Assembly (NCBI RefSeq): GCF_938030755.1
Contig: NZ_CALHIF010000022.1
Coordinates: forward strand, 1-64,000
Source: an uncultured Granulicatella sp.
GTDB taxonomy: Bacteria; Bacillota; Bacilli; Lactobacillales; Aerococcaceae
Reading direction: 5' to 3'
DNA: 64,000 nucleotides
The translations under genes were made by a program, and so were the position numbers. Position 1 is the first letter of the stretch; each line of letters begins with the position of its first letter. Under the pieces are notes generated by a model. That model did not search any database, was not told the origin of the DNA, and saw only the letters and a list, made by a program, of their open reading frames with translations. Positions 36,268 through 45,494 of this stretch are shown here, one piece after another.

Positions 36268-37371
36268 TTAGCGAATCACTTGTTCTGTTTCTTTGTCGAA
36301 GAAGTGAGATTTGTTTAAGTCGAATGCTAATTCAACTGTTTCACCTGGGTTGTGGAAGTCACGTGCATCCACTTTAGATACGAATTCAGTATCGTCAACA
36401 CGAGTGTAAAGCATTGTTTCTGCACCAAGTAATTCTGATACTACAACTTCTGCTTTCACTGAAGATGATGGATAAGTATCAATAGCGATTTGAGCGCCTT
36501 TGATATCTTCTGGGCGGATACCGAAGATAAGTTCTTTTCCTTCATATCCTTTTTCTTCAAGAAGTTTTTTCTTCGCTTCTGGTAATTGTAATGATAAACC
36601 TTTACCGTTTGTAATCACGCCGTCTTTTAATGTAACAGTGAAGAAGTTCATTGCTGGTGATCCGATGAATCCAGCTACGAATACATTGTTAGGTGTGTTG
36701 TACACTTCTTGTGGAGTACCGATTTGTTGTACGAAACCATCTTTCATGATAACGATACGATCCGCCATTGTCATCGCTTCTGTTTGGTCGTGTGTTACGT
36801 AAATGGTTGTTGTTTCTAAACGACGGTGTAATTTCGCAATTTCAGCACGCATCGCAACACGTAATTTAGCATCTAAGTTAGAAAGAGGTTCGTCCATTAA
36901 GAATACTTTCGCATCACGAACGATCGCACGGCCTAAAGCTACACGTTGACGTTGACCACCAGATAAAGCAGCTGGTTTACGTTCTAAGTATTGCGCTAAG
37001 CCTAAGATTTCAGCAGCGTTTTTAACACGTTTGTCAATTTCAGCTTTGTCGTATTTACGTAGTTTTAATCCGAACGCCATGTTGTCATATACGCTCATGT
37101 GAGGATATAGGGCATAGTTTTGGAATACCATTGCGATATCACGATCTTTTGGAGCTACGTCGTTCATCACAACGTCACCGATTTTTAATTCCCCTTCAGA
37201 AATATCTTCAAGACCAGCAATCATACGAAGTGTAGTTGATTTACCGCATCCAGAAGGTCCTACGAATACGATGAATTCGCGATCTTTGATGTGTAAGTTA
37301 AAGTCTGTTACGGAATAGTTTTCCGCGTTGTCATATTTTTTGTGAATATGGTTTAATTGCATTTCTACCAT
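36268..37371 (-). CDS. msmK: sugar ABC transporter ATPase (MsmK/MsmX/UgpC type)
   Basis: A 367-residue ATPase of carbohydrate importers. Walker [10 protein letters not shown] is at 38-46, the signature [14 protein letters not shown] at about 135-148, Walker [13 protein letters not shown], and the switch His in [10 protein letters not shown]. The C-terminal MOBP/TOBE regulatory domain spans about 235-367. It is encoded alone, without permeases or binding protein, as expected for the shared multitask ATPase that energises several sugar systems. Confidence 0.93.
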   Translation of the reverse strand: MVEMQLNHIHKKYDNAENYSVTDFNLHIKDREFIVFVGPSGCGKSTTLRMIAGLEDISEGELKIGDVVMNDVAPKDRDIAMVFQNYALYPHMSVYDNMAFGLKLRKYDKAEIDKRVKNAAEILGLAQYLERKPAALSGGQRQRVALGRAIVRDAKVFLMDEPLSNLDAKLRVAMRAEIAKLHRRLETTTIYVTHDQTEAMTMADRIVIMKDGFVQQIGTPQEVYNTPNNVFVAGFIGSPAMNFFTVTLKDGVITNGKGLSLQLPEAKKKLLEEKGYEGKELIFGIRPEDIKGAQIAIDTYPSSSVKAEVVVSELLGAETMLYTRVDDTEFVSKVDARDFHNPGETVELAFDLNKSHFFDKETEQVIR

Positions 37372-37622
37372 TAGGATTTCCCCCTGTCATTGTTTTAACA
37401 CTATTAGTTTACGATTTTTAGTAGCAAAGTGATAGGGTACATTGCACAAAAAGCATCCTGTTTTTTGTGCATATTGCCGAAAAATAGGATATGAAAGATT
37501 CTTTTTACCGTATCTTAAGATAAAGAATGTAAGGATTTTCAAAAAAAGAGTGAATACGGATGCAAGCTTTCCAAAACTTTGTTATGATAAGAGGTAGAAA
37601 CTTTAAATGAAAAGGTGATGAA

Positions 37623-38186
37623 ATGGAAAGAAAACGAGGATTCGAAGTGATATCTGCTTACGAAGGAAAAGGAATTAATGTTCCTAAACGCTCTACAAAA
37701 CATTCAGCAGGTTATGATTTTGAAGCGGCAGAGGATATTGTTTTGCCAAGTATTTGGAAAATGATCTTCAAATTTGCTGCTACTCAATTAAAACAATGGA
37801 TTTACACAACCGATAAAGAAACGGTTGAAGCAGAACTACAAAAAGAACAAAAGGTACTAAAACCGATTCTTGTTCCAACAGGAATTAAATCTTATATGCA
37901 AGAAGATGAGTATTTACAGCTTGCGAACCGTTCAAGTAATCCACTCAAACACTTTTTAGTATTACCAAACGGAATTGGGGTTGTTGATAGCGACTACTAT
38001 AATAATCCAGATAATGAAGGTCATATTTACTTCCAATTAATCAACTTTGGATTATTTGATAAGGAAATAAAAAAAGGCGACCGTATTGGCCAAGGTATTT
38101 TCTTACCATTTTTAAAAGCAGATACGGACGAAGAAAATGATATGAATGAACGTACAGGTGGTTTTGGTTCTTCTGGCGTTCGTTAG
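37623..38186 (+). CDS. dut: dUTP diphosphatase (trimeric type, with insertion)
   Basis: A 187-residue enzyme that hydrolyses dUTP to dUMP. All five dUTPase motifs are present: HSAGYDFEAAED, NRSSNPLKHF, PNGIGVVDSDYYNN, INFGLFDKEIKKGDRIGQ, and the P-loop-like RTGGFGSSG at the C-terminus. An insertion between motifs 1 and 2 (about 42-80) makes it longer than the usual 140-150 aa, as in other Lactobacillales. It lies 12 nt before radA, so DNA hygiene genes are grouped. Confidence 0.93.
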   Translation: MERKRGFEVISAYEGKGINVPKRSTKHSAGYDFEAAEDIVLPSIWKMIFKFAATQLKQWIYTTDKETVEAELQKEQKVLKPILVPTGIKSYMQEDEYLQLANRSSNPLKHFLVLPNGIGVVDSDYYNNPDNEGHIYFQLINFGLFDKEIKKGDRIGQGIFLPFLKADTDEENDMNERTGGFGSSGVR

Positions 38187-38198
38187 AAAGGAGCCAAT

Positions 38199-39584
38199 AT
38201 GGCAAAAGCAGCCACAAGTTTTGTATGTAGAGAATGTGGATATAATTCGCCTAAATATTTAGGGAAATGTCCAAACTGTGGAAATTGGTCCACGATGGAA
38301 GAGTTTAAGGAAACGACGAGTAACACGAAACGACCTTCTTTAGTGCAACAGTCAGAAGAAGCGCATAAAACAAAACCGATGCGACTTGACCAAGTTTCTT
38401 ATGAACGCGTCAACCGTGTGAAGACTTCCATTAGCGAACTCGACCGTGTGCTCGGGGGTGGAGTGGTTCCAGGTTCTCTAGTATTAATTGGTGGGGATCC
38501 CGGAATTGGAAAATCGACCTTATTATTACAAGTCTCTAGTGAATTACAACAGACACAAGGAACCGTTCTCTATGTATCGGGAGAAGAAAGTGCGTCTCAA
38601 ATTAAAATGCGTGCAGAGCGTCTCGGGATGCAGGCAGACGGATTTTATATTTATGCGGAGACAAACTTAGAAGATATCGTTGCTCAAGTAGAAGCGTTGA
38701 AGCCGGACTATGTCATTATCGATTCGATTCAAACGATGATCCACCCACAGGCGAATGGGGTAGCTGGAAGCGTGTCTCATGTTCGTGAGGCAACGGCAAC
38801 ATTAATGCGACTTGCTAAACTCAACCAGATTGCAATCTTTATTGTTGGTCACGTGACTAAAGAGGGAGCATTGGCTGGGCCTCGTATGTTGGAACATATG
38901 GTGGATACCGTTCTTTATTTTGAAGGGGATAAACATCATAGTTTCCGAGTGCTCCGTTCCGTAAAAAACCGTTTCGGATCCACCAACGAGATTGGGGTCT
39001 TTGAAATGCATCAAGAAGGGCTGAACGAAGTGACCAATCCTTCGGAAGTGTTCTTAGAAGAGCGTCTTGCTGGGGCGACAGGTTCAGCAATTGTGGTGTC
39101 ACTTGAAGGGACAAGGCCAATTTTAACCGAGGTGCAATGTCTATTGTCTCCAACGGCCTTTGGAAACGCACGTCGAACAACAAGTGGTCTGGACTATAAT
39201 CGTGTCGCGCTCTTGATGGCAGTACTTGAGAAACGTGCGGGTCTTTTACTGCAAAATCAAGATGCTTACTTTAAATCAACAGGCGGCTTGAAACTGGGCG
39301 AACCCGCAGTCGATTTAGCGATTGCGATGAGTATCGTTTCAAGCTATAAGGAAAAAGAAACGCAGATGGGGGATTGCTTTATCGGCGAAATTGGCTTAAC
39401 AGGTGAAATTCGAAAAGTGAACCGTGTCTATGATCGTGTCCGAGAAGCAGAAAAGCTCGGATTCAAGCGTGTCTTCATTCCAAAAAACAACTTAGATGGA
39501 TGGAAAATTCCTGAAAATATCGAAGTTGTCGGTGTATCTTCTATCAAAGAAGCTATTTATAAAGCTTTCAATCATGAAAAATAG
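38199..39584 (+). CDS. radA: DNA repair protein RadA (Sms)
   Basis: A 461-residue RecA-like helicase of recombination intermediates. The N-terminal C4 zinc finger is [21 protein letters not shown]. Walker A is [10 protein letters not shown] (about 98-107). The RadA-specific KNRFG motif lies near residue 255. The C-terminal Lon-protease-like domain covers about 290-455. AAAGGAGCCAAT precedes the ATG. Confidence 0.98.
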   Translation: MAKAATSFVCRECGYNSPKYLGKCPNCGNWSTMEEFKETTSNTKRPSLVQQSEEAHKTKPMRLDQVSYERVNRVKTSISELDRVLGGGVVPGSLVLIGGDPGIGKSTLLLQVSSELQQTQGTVLYVSGEESASQIKMRAERLGMQADGFYIYAETNLEDIVAQVEALKPDYVIIDSIQTMIHPQANGVAGSVSHVREATATLMRLAKLNQIAIFIVGHVTKEGALAGPRMLEHMVDTVLYFEGDKHHSFRVLRSVKNRFGSTNEIGVFEMHQEGLNEVTNPSEVFLEERLAGATGSAIVVSLEGTRPILTEVQCLLSPTAFGNARRTTSGLDYNRVALLMAVLEKRAGLLLQNQDAYFKSTGGLKLGEPAVDLAIAMSIVSSYKEKETQMGDCFIGEIGLTGEIRKVNRVYDRVREAEKLGFKRVFIPKNNLDGWKIPENIEVVGVSSIKEAIYKAFNHEK

Positions 39585-39599
39585 AAAGGAGAGGATTGG

Positions 39600-40724
39600 A
39601 TGGAACAACCCAAAAAATTCCGATCATACGGAAGAAAATTATTACAATTCATTTTCGTATTGCTCGGAGGATCCTTAGGAGCGACGTACTTTCCAAGTCT
39701 GTGGCAAACATTCAATATTTCAAATGAATGGCTAACATCTCAAGTAACGAATATTTTATTAGGAGCAATTATTCTATTTTGTATTTCATTTTTCGTTGCT
39801 GATCCGATTTTAGCGGGCATCCGTAGACTTGAAAAAATTGTGAGTCAACTATCAGTAAGCTATTTACTTTTCGGGATGATAGGGGCGCTGATTGGACTAC
39901 TAGTGGCTTGGCTAGTTGGCCTTCCATTTACCAATTTGCAAATTCCTGCAATTACTCAAGCGCTGCCGATTGCGCTTAGCATTATCTTTGGTTATCTTGG
40001 ATTTTACGTAGGAACCACTCGTCGTGAGGATATTTTAAGAGTCTTCACAGTCAATAAGAAAAAAACAGAAGATTCTCCAGTGTTAGAGCGTAAAGTAGGA
40101 GATAATTTTAGAAAATATAAACTGCTCGATACGAGTGTCATTATTGATGGACGTATTTACGATATTGCTAAAACAGGTTTTATCGAAGGGGTACTAGTGA
40201 TTCCGGTATTCGTATTAAACGAACTTCAATACATTGCGGATAGTGCGGATAGCTTAAAACGAGTAAGAGGACGCCGAGGTTTAGATATTTTGAACGCCCT
40301 TCAAAAAGAAGAGCATATTCAAGTGGAGATTTACGAAGGGGATTATGATGATATCAATGAAGTCGATCGTAAATTAATTCGATTGGCCAAATCCATTGAT
40401 GGAATTATTATCACCAATGATTTCAACTTGAACAAAGTAAGTGAGTTCCAAAATGTTCCGGTATTTAATATCAATGCTTTAGCCCAAGCCATTAAACCAG
40501 TTGTGATTCCAGGTGAAACGTTGAAGACCACCGTTGTCAAACAAGGAACAGAACGTCAGCAAGGGGTTGCGTACTTGAATGATGGCACGATGATTGTTGT
40601 GGAAGACGGTCAATATTATATGAACGAAGAGATTGAAGTGGTTGTAACGAGCGCTCTTCAAACAGCTGCCGGACGTATGATTTTTGCCAAACCACTGCAT
40701 AGCCAAAAGAAAATTAAACAATAA
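39600..40724 (+). CDS. membrane PIN/TRAM-domain protein (YacL family)
   Basis: A 374-residue protein. Four hydrophobic segments lie in residues 15-140. A PIN nuclease-like domain runs from about 175 to 290 (LLDTSVIIDGRIYDI; IDGIIITNDFNLNK), with Asp residues in catalytic positions, and a TRAM domain at about 300-360. It follows radA by 15 nt in the order dut-radA-yacL common in Firmicutes. RNase activity is inferred from the fold. Confidence 0.93.
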   Translation: MEQPKKFRSYGRKLLQFIFVLLGGSLGATYFPSLWQTFNISNEWLTSQVTNILLGAIILFCISFFVADPILAGIRRLEKIVSQLSVSYLLFGMIGALIGLLVAWLVGLPFTNLQIPAITQALPIALSIIFGYLGFYVGTTRREDILRVFTVNKKKTEDSPVLERKVGDNFRKYKLLDTSVIIDGRIYDIAKTGFIEGVLVIPVFVLNELQYIADSADSLKRVRGRRGLDILNALQKEEHIQVEIYEGDYDDINEVDRKLIRLAKSIDGIIITNDFNLNKVSEFQNVPVFNINALAQAIKPVVIPGETLKTTVVKQGTERQQGVAYLNDGTMIVVEDGQYYMNEEIEVVVTSALQTAAGRMIFAKPLHSQKKIKQ

Positions 40725-40746
40725 AGTGCTTCAACACTTCTATTAT

Positions 40747-40929
40747 GATTACTACGAATCCTTGCGGATTTGGTTATAATAACGGTAACGTTGCACCGGC
40801 TCGAGCCTAGAGTCTCTCGCCTAAAAAACTCAAAAAGGGAGTAAGGAATCAATTCCTAACTCCCTTTAATTCGTCTTTTTTGCAAATCACGTTACTGTTA
40901 TTATAAAATCCGCATGATTCTTCGTAATC
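40747..40929 (+). repeat. 183-bp fold-back element, copy A
   Basis: Its ends are inverted repeats (GATTACTACGAATCC with GATTCTTCGTAATC). Inner arms AATAACGGTAACGT and ACGTTACTGTTATT pair. Between them are a conserved block (GTTGCACCGG, TCGAGCC, GTCTCTC) and an apical hairpin GGGAGTAAGGAAT/ATTCCTAACTCCC. The same architecture and exactly the same length occur at 46538-46720. No ORF inside. MITE-like element or structured RNA. Confidence 0.82.
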
Positions 40930-41000
40930 ATAGTGCTTATATTTAATTTTCTTTTGCGCACTACATGAAATTAACGACTGATGACAATTTGAAAACATAG

Positions 41001-41035
41001 AAACAGGATGGACGAGATTCTCGGCCATCCTGTTT
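41001..41035 (-). terminator. terminator of the SPFH-RHH operon
   Basis: The 11-bp perfect stem AAACAGGATGG/CCATCCTGTTT (41001-41011 with 41025-41035) starts 5 nt after the stop codon of the RHH gene. An inner GAG/CTC pairing lies in the loop; the T run on the minus strand is short. Confidence 0.75.
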
Positions 41036-41039
41036 ATTA

Positions 41040-41243
41040 TTACTCAATATCAATTTCGAAGGGTTCGTCAATGGTTTCAGAGACGTATTTACCATCTTTC
41101 TTGCGTTGCTTCACGCATTCCGTTAATAAGTATTCGATTTGTCCATTGACTGATCTAAAATCATCTTCTGCCCATGATGCGATAGCAGCATATAATTTAG
41201 AAGACAGTCGTAATGGAATTTGTTTTTTCTTTAAATCAGCCAT
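41040..41243 (-). CDS. ribbon-helix-helix (Arc-type) DNA-binding protein
   Basis: A 67-residue protein. KKKQIPLRLSSKLYAAIASWAEDD plus RSVNGQIEYLLTECVKQRKK form an Arc/MetJ-type ribbon-helix-helix: beta strand residues 6-12, helices about 14-27 and 32-46. The tail is acidic. It starts 2 nt after the SPFH gene and shares its transcript. RHH dimers usually autorepress their operon; no toxin is present. The family pairing with SPFH proteins is known, the reason for it is not. Confidence 0.83.
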   Translation of the reverse strand: MADLKKKQIPLRLSSKLYAAIASWAEDDFRSVNGQIEYLLTECVKQRKKDGKYVSETIDEPFEIDIE

Positions 41244-41245
41244 CG

Positions 41246-42265
41246 TTAGTATAGGCTTCCTGTATTAACGATTGGTTGAGCATCATGATTGCCGCAAAGA
41301 ACAACTAGTAAGTTAGAGACCATCGCAGCTTTACGTTCTTCATCAAGTTCTACGAGGCCCCCTTCGTTTAAGCGTTCTAACGCCATTTCAACCATTCCAA
41401 CAGCACCATCTACAATCATCATTCTAGCGTCAATAATTGCTGATGCTTGTTGACGTTGAAGCATTACTGCAGCAATTTCTGGAGCATAAGCAAGATAAGT
41501 AATGCGTGCTTCGATAATTTCGAGTCCAGCATTTTCAACACGTGATTGAATTTCATCACGAATCCGTTTTGCAACAACTTCACTGGAACCTCGTAAGCTT
41601 CCTTCATCGGCAATCCCATCACCTGTAGTGTCGACATTTGGAGCGACATCATAAGGATAGATGCGTACGATATTACGAAGAGCGCTGTCACATTGAAGCG
41701 ATAAGTATTCTTTATAGTTATCGACATTGAAGACTGCTTTAGCTGTATCAACCACTTTCCAAGTAACCGCAATTCCGATTTCTACAGGATTTCCTAAGCA
41801 ATCATTGATTTTTTGACGAGAATTATTTAAGGTCATGATTTTTAAGGAAATATGTTTTTTAAAGGCATCTAAGTTGGCTTCAATTCCTGAGTTACCAACC
41901 GAGACTGGTGTATTTTGACGATCTACATCGCCACTTTGTCCAAGTTTTGTTTTAGAAGCAGGATTCACTGCCACGCTAAAAGGATTTACAAAATAGAATC
42001 CCGGCTCTTTAATCGTTCCTGTATAATTTCCAAATAGAGTCAAAACAATGGCCTCTTGAGGTTTGACAACTTTCAGACCGCCTGATGAAATGATCGATGC
42101 AATAAATAAAAAGATACTAAGAAGAACGCCGACGACAGTTAATGCTTCATTCTTCAAAAAGGCGATGGAAGAAATAAAGCTGGCAATTGCAAAAATAATC
42201 ATTAGAATAATGAAAAATAACGCAGCAAAACCGTTAGACTTTGTTTTTAAAATTTTTTCGTTCAT
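41246..42265 (-). CDS. SPFH/band-7 domain membrane protein
   Basis: A 339-residue protein. I choose the ATG at 42265 (MNEKILKTKSNGFAALFF), with AAAGGAGTC upstream; the longer ORF start at 42331 has no ribosome binding site. Two membrane segments lie at about 12-30 and 35-58. The SPFH domain covers about 65-260 (VKPQEAIVLTLFGNYTGT; NPFSVAVNP), followed by helices ending ALERLNEGGLVELDEERKAAM. SPFH proteins oligomerise in membranes and organise microdomains; the role here is inferred. Confidence 0.88.
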   Translation of the reverse strand: MNEKILKTKSNGFAALFFIILMIIFAIASFISSIAFLKNEALTVVGVLLSIFLFIASIISSGGLKVVKPQEAIVLTLFGNYTGTIKEPGFYFVNPFSVAVNPASKTKLGQSGDVDRQNTPVSVGNSGIEANLDAFKKHISLKIMTLNNSRQKINDCLGNPVEIGIAVTWKVVDTAKAVFNVDNYKEYLSLQCDSALRNIVRIYPYDVAPNVDTTGDGIADEGSLRGSSEVVAKRIRDEIQSRVENAGLEIIEARITYLAYAPEIAAVMLQRQQASAIIDARMMIVDGAVGMVEMALERLNEGGLVELDEERKAAMVSNLLVVLCGNHDAQPIVNTGSLY

Positions 42266-42383
42266 AAAAAAGACTCCTTTGTCTATTTGATATCTAAATG
42301 ATATCACCAAGAAATCTAAAATGCAATACAAAAAAAGAATTATTGATAAAATTTACCAATAATTCTAAGAGATGGAATTCTAA

Positions 42384-42740
42384 CTATAAAATAAGTAGTA
42401 AGAGGAACGTTATAATTGCTAGTCCGCCTTGTTTCCAGATGATGCTGATTTGGCTAGTAAGTCCGCCGTATACTGCTACTGCAATGATATTAAACAGTAA
42501 GAATCCAATCAATTCTTTAGAACCAACGATTAATCCAAAGACTAATCCAACGGCAATCATCAAGTTGTATACACCTTGATTTTTGAAGAGCGTCGTAATA
42601 TTAGCATTCTTTAATGTTTCAACACTCATATTGAAGACGCGGCTTGTAGCTTCTGAAGTCGTTTGGAGTGTTTCCAAGTAGAAAATATAAACGAATTCGA
42701 GCGCAACGAGGGCCGTTAAAATAGTAATAATGATAGACAT
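42384..42740 (-). CDS. DUF1304 family membrane protein
   Basis: A 118-residue protein with four hydrophobic helices (about 3-24, 54-75, 78-96, 99-118) and the conserved FKNQGVYNLMIAVGL segment typical of DUF1304. The N-terminal helix carries ALEFVYIFYLE. AAAGGAGGATAACAA precedes the ATG. Function unknown. It is transcribed away from the metal-type ABC transporter. Confidence 0.85.
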   Translation of the reverse strand: MSIIITILTALVALEFVYIFYLETLQTTSEATSRVFNMSVETLKNANITTLFKNQGVYNLMIAVGLVFGLIVGSKELIGFLLFNIIAVAVYGGLTSQISIIWKQGGLAIITFLLLLIL

Positions 42741-42770
42741 TTGTTATCCTCCTTTTTATTGAACAGAAAA

Positions 42771-42780
42771 GAGTATACTC
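42771..42780. promoter_or_regulatory. palindrome GAGTATACTC, candidate operator
   Basis: A perfect 10-bp palindrome in the divergent region between the DUF1304 gene and the ABC transporter. It shares GAGT-NN-ACTC with 42833-42842. Confidence 0.45.
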
Positions 42781-42826
42781 TGCTCCTTTAATAGAAGCGA
42801 ATGATATGTCTTGAAAGGGCGAAACA

Positions 42827-42855
42827 TTGACGGAGTGCACTCAATATGCTATCCT
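42827..42855 (+). promoter_or_regulatory. promoter of the metal ABC transporter with palindromic operator
   Basis: The -35 is TTGACG (42827-42832), the spacer 17 bp and the -10 TATCCT (42850-42855). The perfect palindrome GAGTGCACTC (42833-42842) fills the first half of the spacer, so a bound regulator would block polymerase. Confidence 0.6.
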
Positions 42856-42902
42856 ATCCTTTGTATAAAAAAGAATCACTACGATTTAGAAAGGAGAAAG
42901 TC

Positions 42903-43607
42903 ATGAGTTATATTTCAGTAGAACATCTTTCTTTCTCATATGAACAAGAGACAGTACTTGAAGATATTAGCTTTACAGTTGAGCCGGGTCAATTTGTGAT
43001 TTTGACTGGGGAAAATGGTGCGGCAAAGTCAACACTCGTTAAAAATATTTTGGGACTTTTAACACCTAAGACAGGGAAAGCAGTGATTGCTAAGAAAAAT
43101 AGTAATGGCGAGAAGTTATCGATTGGGTATGCTCCGCAACAGATTTCTTCTTTTAATGTAGGTTTTCCTTCGAATGTTTATGAATTAGTGGCTTCAGGGC
43201 GATACCAACAAGGTCGCTGGTTTAAAAAATTAACAACAGAAGATCACGAACATATCGAGCGTTCTCTCAAATCCGTTGGGATGTGGGATGAGCGTCATAA
43301 GCGTATCGGAGATTTATCGGGTGGGCAAAAACAACGCATTTGTTTAGCGCGAATTTTTGCAACAGACCCAGATTTATTTGTTTTAGATGAGCCAACTGCG
43401 GGTATGGACAAAGCTTCTAGAGAACGATTCTATCATCTATTACATCATGCATGCGCTCATCATGGGAAAGCCATTTTAATGGTGACTCATGAGGAAGAAG
43501 CACTTGAACAATACGTGGATAAACATATCCATCTGCAACGAAAGGAGGATTCTCCATGGAGATGTTTTTCTATGGTTTCATGCAAAGAGCATTCATCTCA
43601 GGAATAG
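42903..43607 (+). CDS. metal ABC transporter ATPase (zinc/manganese type, AdcC/ZnuC-like)
   Basis: A 234-residue ATPase. The start is 42903 (GAAAGGAGAAAGTC upstream); the in-frame ATG at 42846 overlaps the promoter. Walker A reads GENGAAKST, the GAAK variant seen in AdcC proteins. The signature is LSGGQKQRICLARI, Walker B LFVLDEPTAGMD, switch His MVTHEE. Its last 52 nt overlap the permease gene. No substrate-binding protein is encoded nearby. Confidence 0.9.
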   Translation: MSYISVEHLSFSYEQETVLEDISFTVEPGQFVILTGENGAAKSTLVKNILGLLTPKTGKAVIAKKNSNGEKLSIGYAPQQISSFNVGFPSNVYELVASGRYQQGRWFKKLTTEDHEHIERSLKSVGMWDERHKRIGDLSGGQKQRICLARIFATDPDLFVLDEPTAGMDKASRERFYHLLHHACAHHGKAILMVTHEEEALEQYVDKHIHLQRKEDSPWRCFSMVSCKEHSSQE

Positions 43608-44365
43608 CAATGGCTTTTATCACGCCGATTCTTGGATTGTTCTTAATTCTTAGAAGACAGTCGCTCATGGCGGATACTTTATCGCACGTTTCTTTAGTAG
43701 GGGTTGCGCTAGGGTTTCTTCTAGGGATGAATCCGACGTTCACCACACTGATTGTAGTCATTATTGCAGCAATTTTCATTGAAGCCATTGGAAAGTATTT
43801 TAGAGGATATTCCGAAATTACCGTTGCGATTTTGATGTCTGGTGGAATGGCGATTGCCCTTATTTTAATGAACTTACAAAAAGGTCGTTCAACGATGAGT
43901 GTGGATCAATTTTTATTTGGTTCGATCGTGACAATTACAAAAGAACAAATGTGGATTATGATTCTACTTGCGGTAGTTGTGGTTAGTTTATATGCGATTT
44001 TCCGTAAACCACTCTATGTTCTATCGTTTGATGAAGACACAGCGATGACAGCGGGACTGCCCGTTCGATTGATGACAAATCTCTTTACAATTATCACAGG
44101 AGTTGTGATTGCAGTGATGATGCCAATCGCAGGATCTCTTCTAGTATCAGCCGTTATCGTATTGCCAGCTTCGATTGCGCTTCGTGTGAGCAGTAAGTTT
44201 AATGGCGTCATTATCGGCGGGACTATCATTAGTCTGATTGGATTCTTTGCAGGACTTTCAGCTTCTTATATTTACGAAGCGCCTCCGGGAGCCGCAATTA
44301 CATGTGTGTTTCTTGTTATTTTATTCATCTCATTTATCGTGAGTGCCTTCCGTAAAAAAGCATAA
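43556..44365 (+). CDS. metal ABC transporter permease (AdcB/ZnuB-like)
   Basis: A 269-residue ABC-3 family permease with eight or nine hydrophobic segments. The N-terminus RAFISGIAMAFITPILGLFL and LRRQSLMADTLSHVSLVGVALG are family hallmarks. GTAMLP-like core MMPIAGSLLVSAVIVLPASIAL forms the metal channel region. AAAGGAGGATTCTCC precedes the ATG at 43556. Zinc is the likeliest substrate by similarity of the ATPase; manganese cannot be excluded. Confidence 0.9.
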   Translation: MEMFFYGFMQRAFISGIAMAFITPILGLFLILRRQSLMADTLSHVSLVGVALGFLLGMNPTFTTLIVVIIAAIFIEAIGKYFRGYSEITVAILMSGGMAIALILMNLQKGRSTMSVDQFLFGSIVTITKEQMWIMILLAVVVVSLYAIFRKPLYVLSFDEDTAMTAGLPVRLMTNLFTIITGVVIAVMMPIAGSLLVSAVIVLPASIALRVSSKFNGVIIGGTIISLIGFFAGLSASYIYEAPPGAAITCVFLVILFISFIVSAFRKKA

Positions 44366-44368
44366 TTA

Positions 44369-44399
44369 TAAAGCTTACCATGTATTTGGTAGGCTTTTT
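44369..44399 (+). terminator. terminator after the metal ABC transporter
   Basis: The 9-bp stem AAGCTTACC/GGTAGGCTT (44369-44377 with 44386-44394) is followed by seven T residues. Confidence 0.88.
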
Positions 44400-44473
44400 T
44401 TGTGGAATCAGTTTGACGAAAAGGACGAGAGGGCGTATAGTATCTCTCATAAGATAATTTGGAGGACAAGCAT

Positions 44474-45412
44474 TTGATTATACAGGCGTTATCGAGTCTA
44501 GTGACAATACTAGCGGTCATCACGCTCGGCTATCTCTTGCAGGCCAAGGGATGGTTTCAGGAAGGATTCAGTAAGAGCATTGCGGATTTGATTTTGAAAA
44601 TTGCTTTACCAGCATCCATCTTTATTTACGTATTAAAATTTATTACAAGAGAACAACTCGTCAGCTTCTTTGGAGCAAGTCTTTATCCACTGGTTGCAGT
44701 GATTCTAGGTTACATAGTGGCATGGGGCGCTGTTGTCTTATTCAAAGTTCCTGTTGGAAGACGAGGAATTATGCTCAATACATTCGTTAATGCGAACACG
44801 GTCTTTATGGGTCTCCCGCTCAACCTTTCCCTTTTTGGAGAAGAAGCGATGCCGTACTTCCTGGTCTACTACGTGATGAATACATTATCGATTTTTACCG
44901 TTGGAACGTATGTTGTGGCCACTGACCGTCCTGGTGGAAATAAAAACAAAGGAATCGAGTGGAAGAGTCTCTGTTCGCCACCACTCATTGCGTTTTTGGT
45001 GGCTTTAGGAGTAGTAGCATTAGGGATTCCAATTCCAACCTTTGCCCAGAATTCCATTAGTATAGTGGGAAGTTTAGTGACGCCTTTGTCACTGATGTAT
45101 ATTGGGATTAATCTCAAGCAAAGTGGCTTAGGAACACTAAAGTTAGATCGCGATACAGTACTGGCTCTATCCGGACGATTTATTATTTTCCCAATTTTAA
45201 TGGTTCTTGTTTTACTCATTGGTGGGACAGATAACACGCTATTAAAAGAAACCTTTATTATTCAATCCACGATTCCGACGCTGGTTATTATGCCGATTTT
45301 AGCGGCAGAAGCAGGAGGAGATGTTGATTTTGCCACGAATGTGGTGACCATGACTACCATTATCTACTTAGCGGTATTGCCATTGTGGTCCTTATTCTTA
45401 TTTTTCATTTAG
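44474..45412 (+). CDS. AEC-family (auxin efflux carrier-like) transporter
   Basis: A 312-residue membrane protein with ten hydrophobic segments. I choose the TTG at 44474 (GGAGGACAAGCA upstream), giving MIIQALSSLVTILAVITLGY. An upstream TTG at 44459 lies before the ribosome binding site. NANTVFMGLPL in the middle and the two-times-five helix layout fit the AEC/BART fold. Such carriers in lactic bacteria move malate and other organic acids; the substrate here is not known. Confidence 0.88.
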   Translation: MIIQALSSLVTILAVITLGYLLQAKGWFQEGFSKSIADLILKIALPASIFIYVLKFITREQLVSFFGASLYPLVAVILGYIVAWGAVVLFKVPVGRRGIMLNTFVNANTVFMGLPLNLSLFGEEAMPYFLVYYVMNTLSIFTVGTYVVATDRPGGNKNKGIEWKSLCSPPLIAFLVALGVVALGIPIPTFAQNSISIVGSLVTPLSLMYIGINLKQSGLGTLKLDRDTVLALSGRFIIFPILMVLVLLIGGTDNTLLKETFIIQSTIPTLVIMPILAAEAGGDVDFATNVVTMTTIIYLAVLPLWSLFLFFI

Positions 45413-45439
45413 CAAAATTATCATATATGATAATTTTGC
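45412..45439. repeat. perfect 28-bp palindrome at the end of the AEC gene
   Basis: The half-site GCAAAATTATCATA is followed directly by its reverse complement. It begins at the last base of the stop codon and precedes a separate terminator. No loop nucleotides and no T run. Confidence 0.7.
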
Positions 45440-45449
45440 AAGCACATAA

Positions 45450-45481
45450 AAAGCGAAGAACCCTTACAGGCTCTTCGCTTT
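45450..45481. terminator. bidirectional terminator between the AEC gene and purR
   Basis: The 10-bp stem AAAGCGAAGA/TCTTCGCTTT (45450-45459 with 45472-45481) has an A run before it and a T-rich stretch after it. Confidence 0.85.
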
Positions 45482-45494
45482 ATTTCATTTTTTC

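Noticed and set aside
40747..40929. Idea that the 183-bp fold-back elements are T-box or other amino-acid leaders
   Set aside because: They lack the T-box sequence, are not placed before a biosynthetic gene, and copy B is antisense to its neighbours.
42298..42579. 93-codon ORF opposite the DUF1304 gene
   Set aside because: It is antisense to a gene with clear membrane helices and a good ribosome binding site, and has no start signal.
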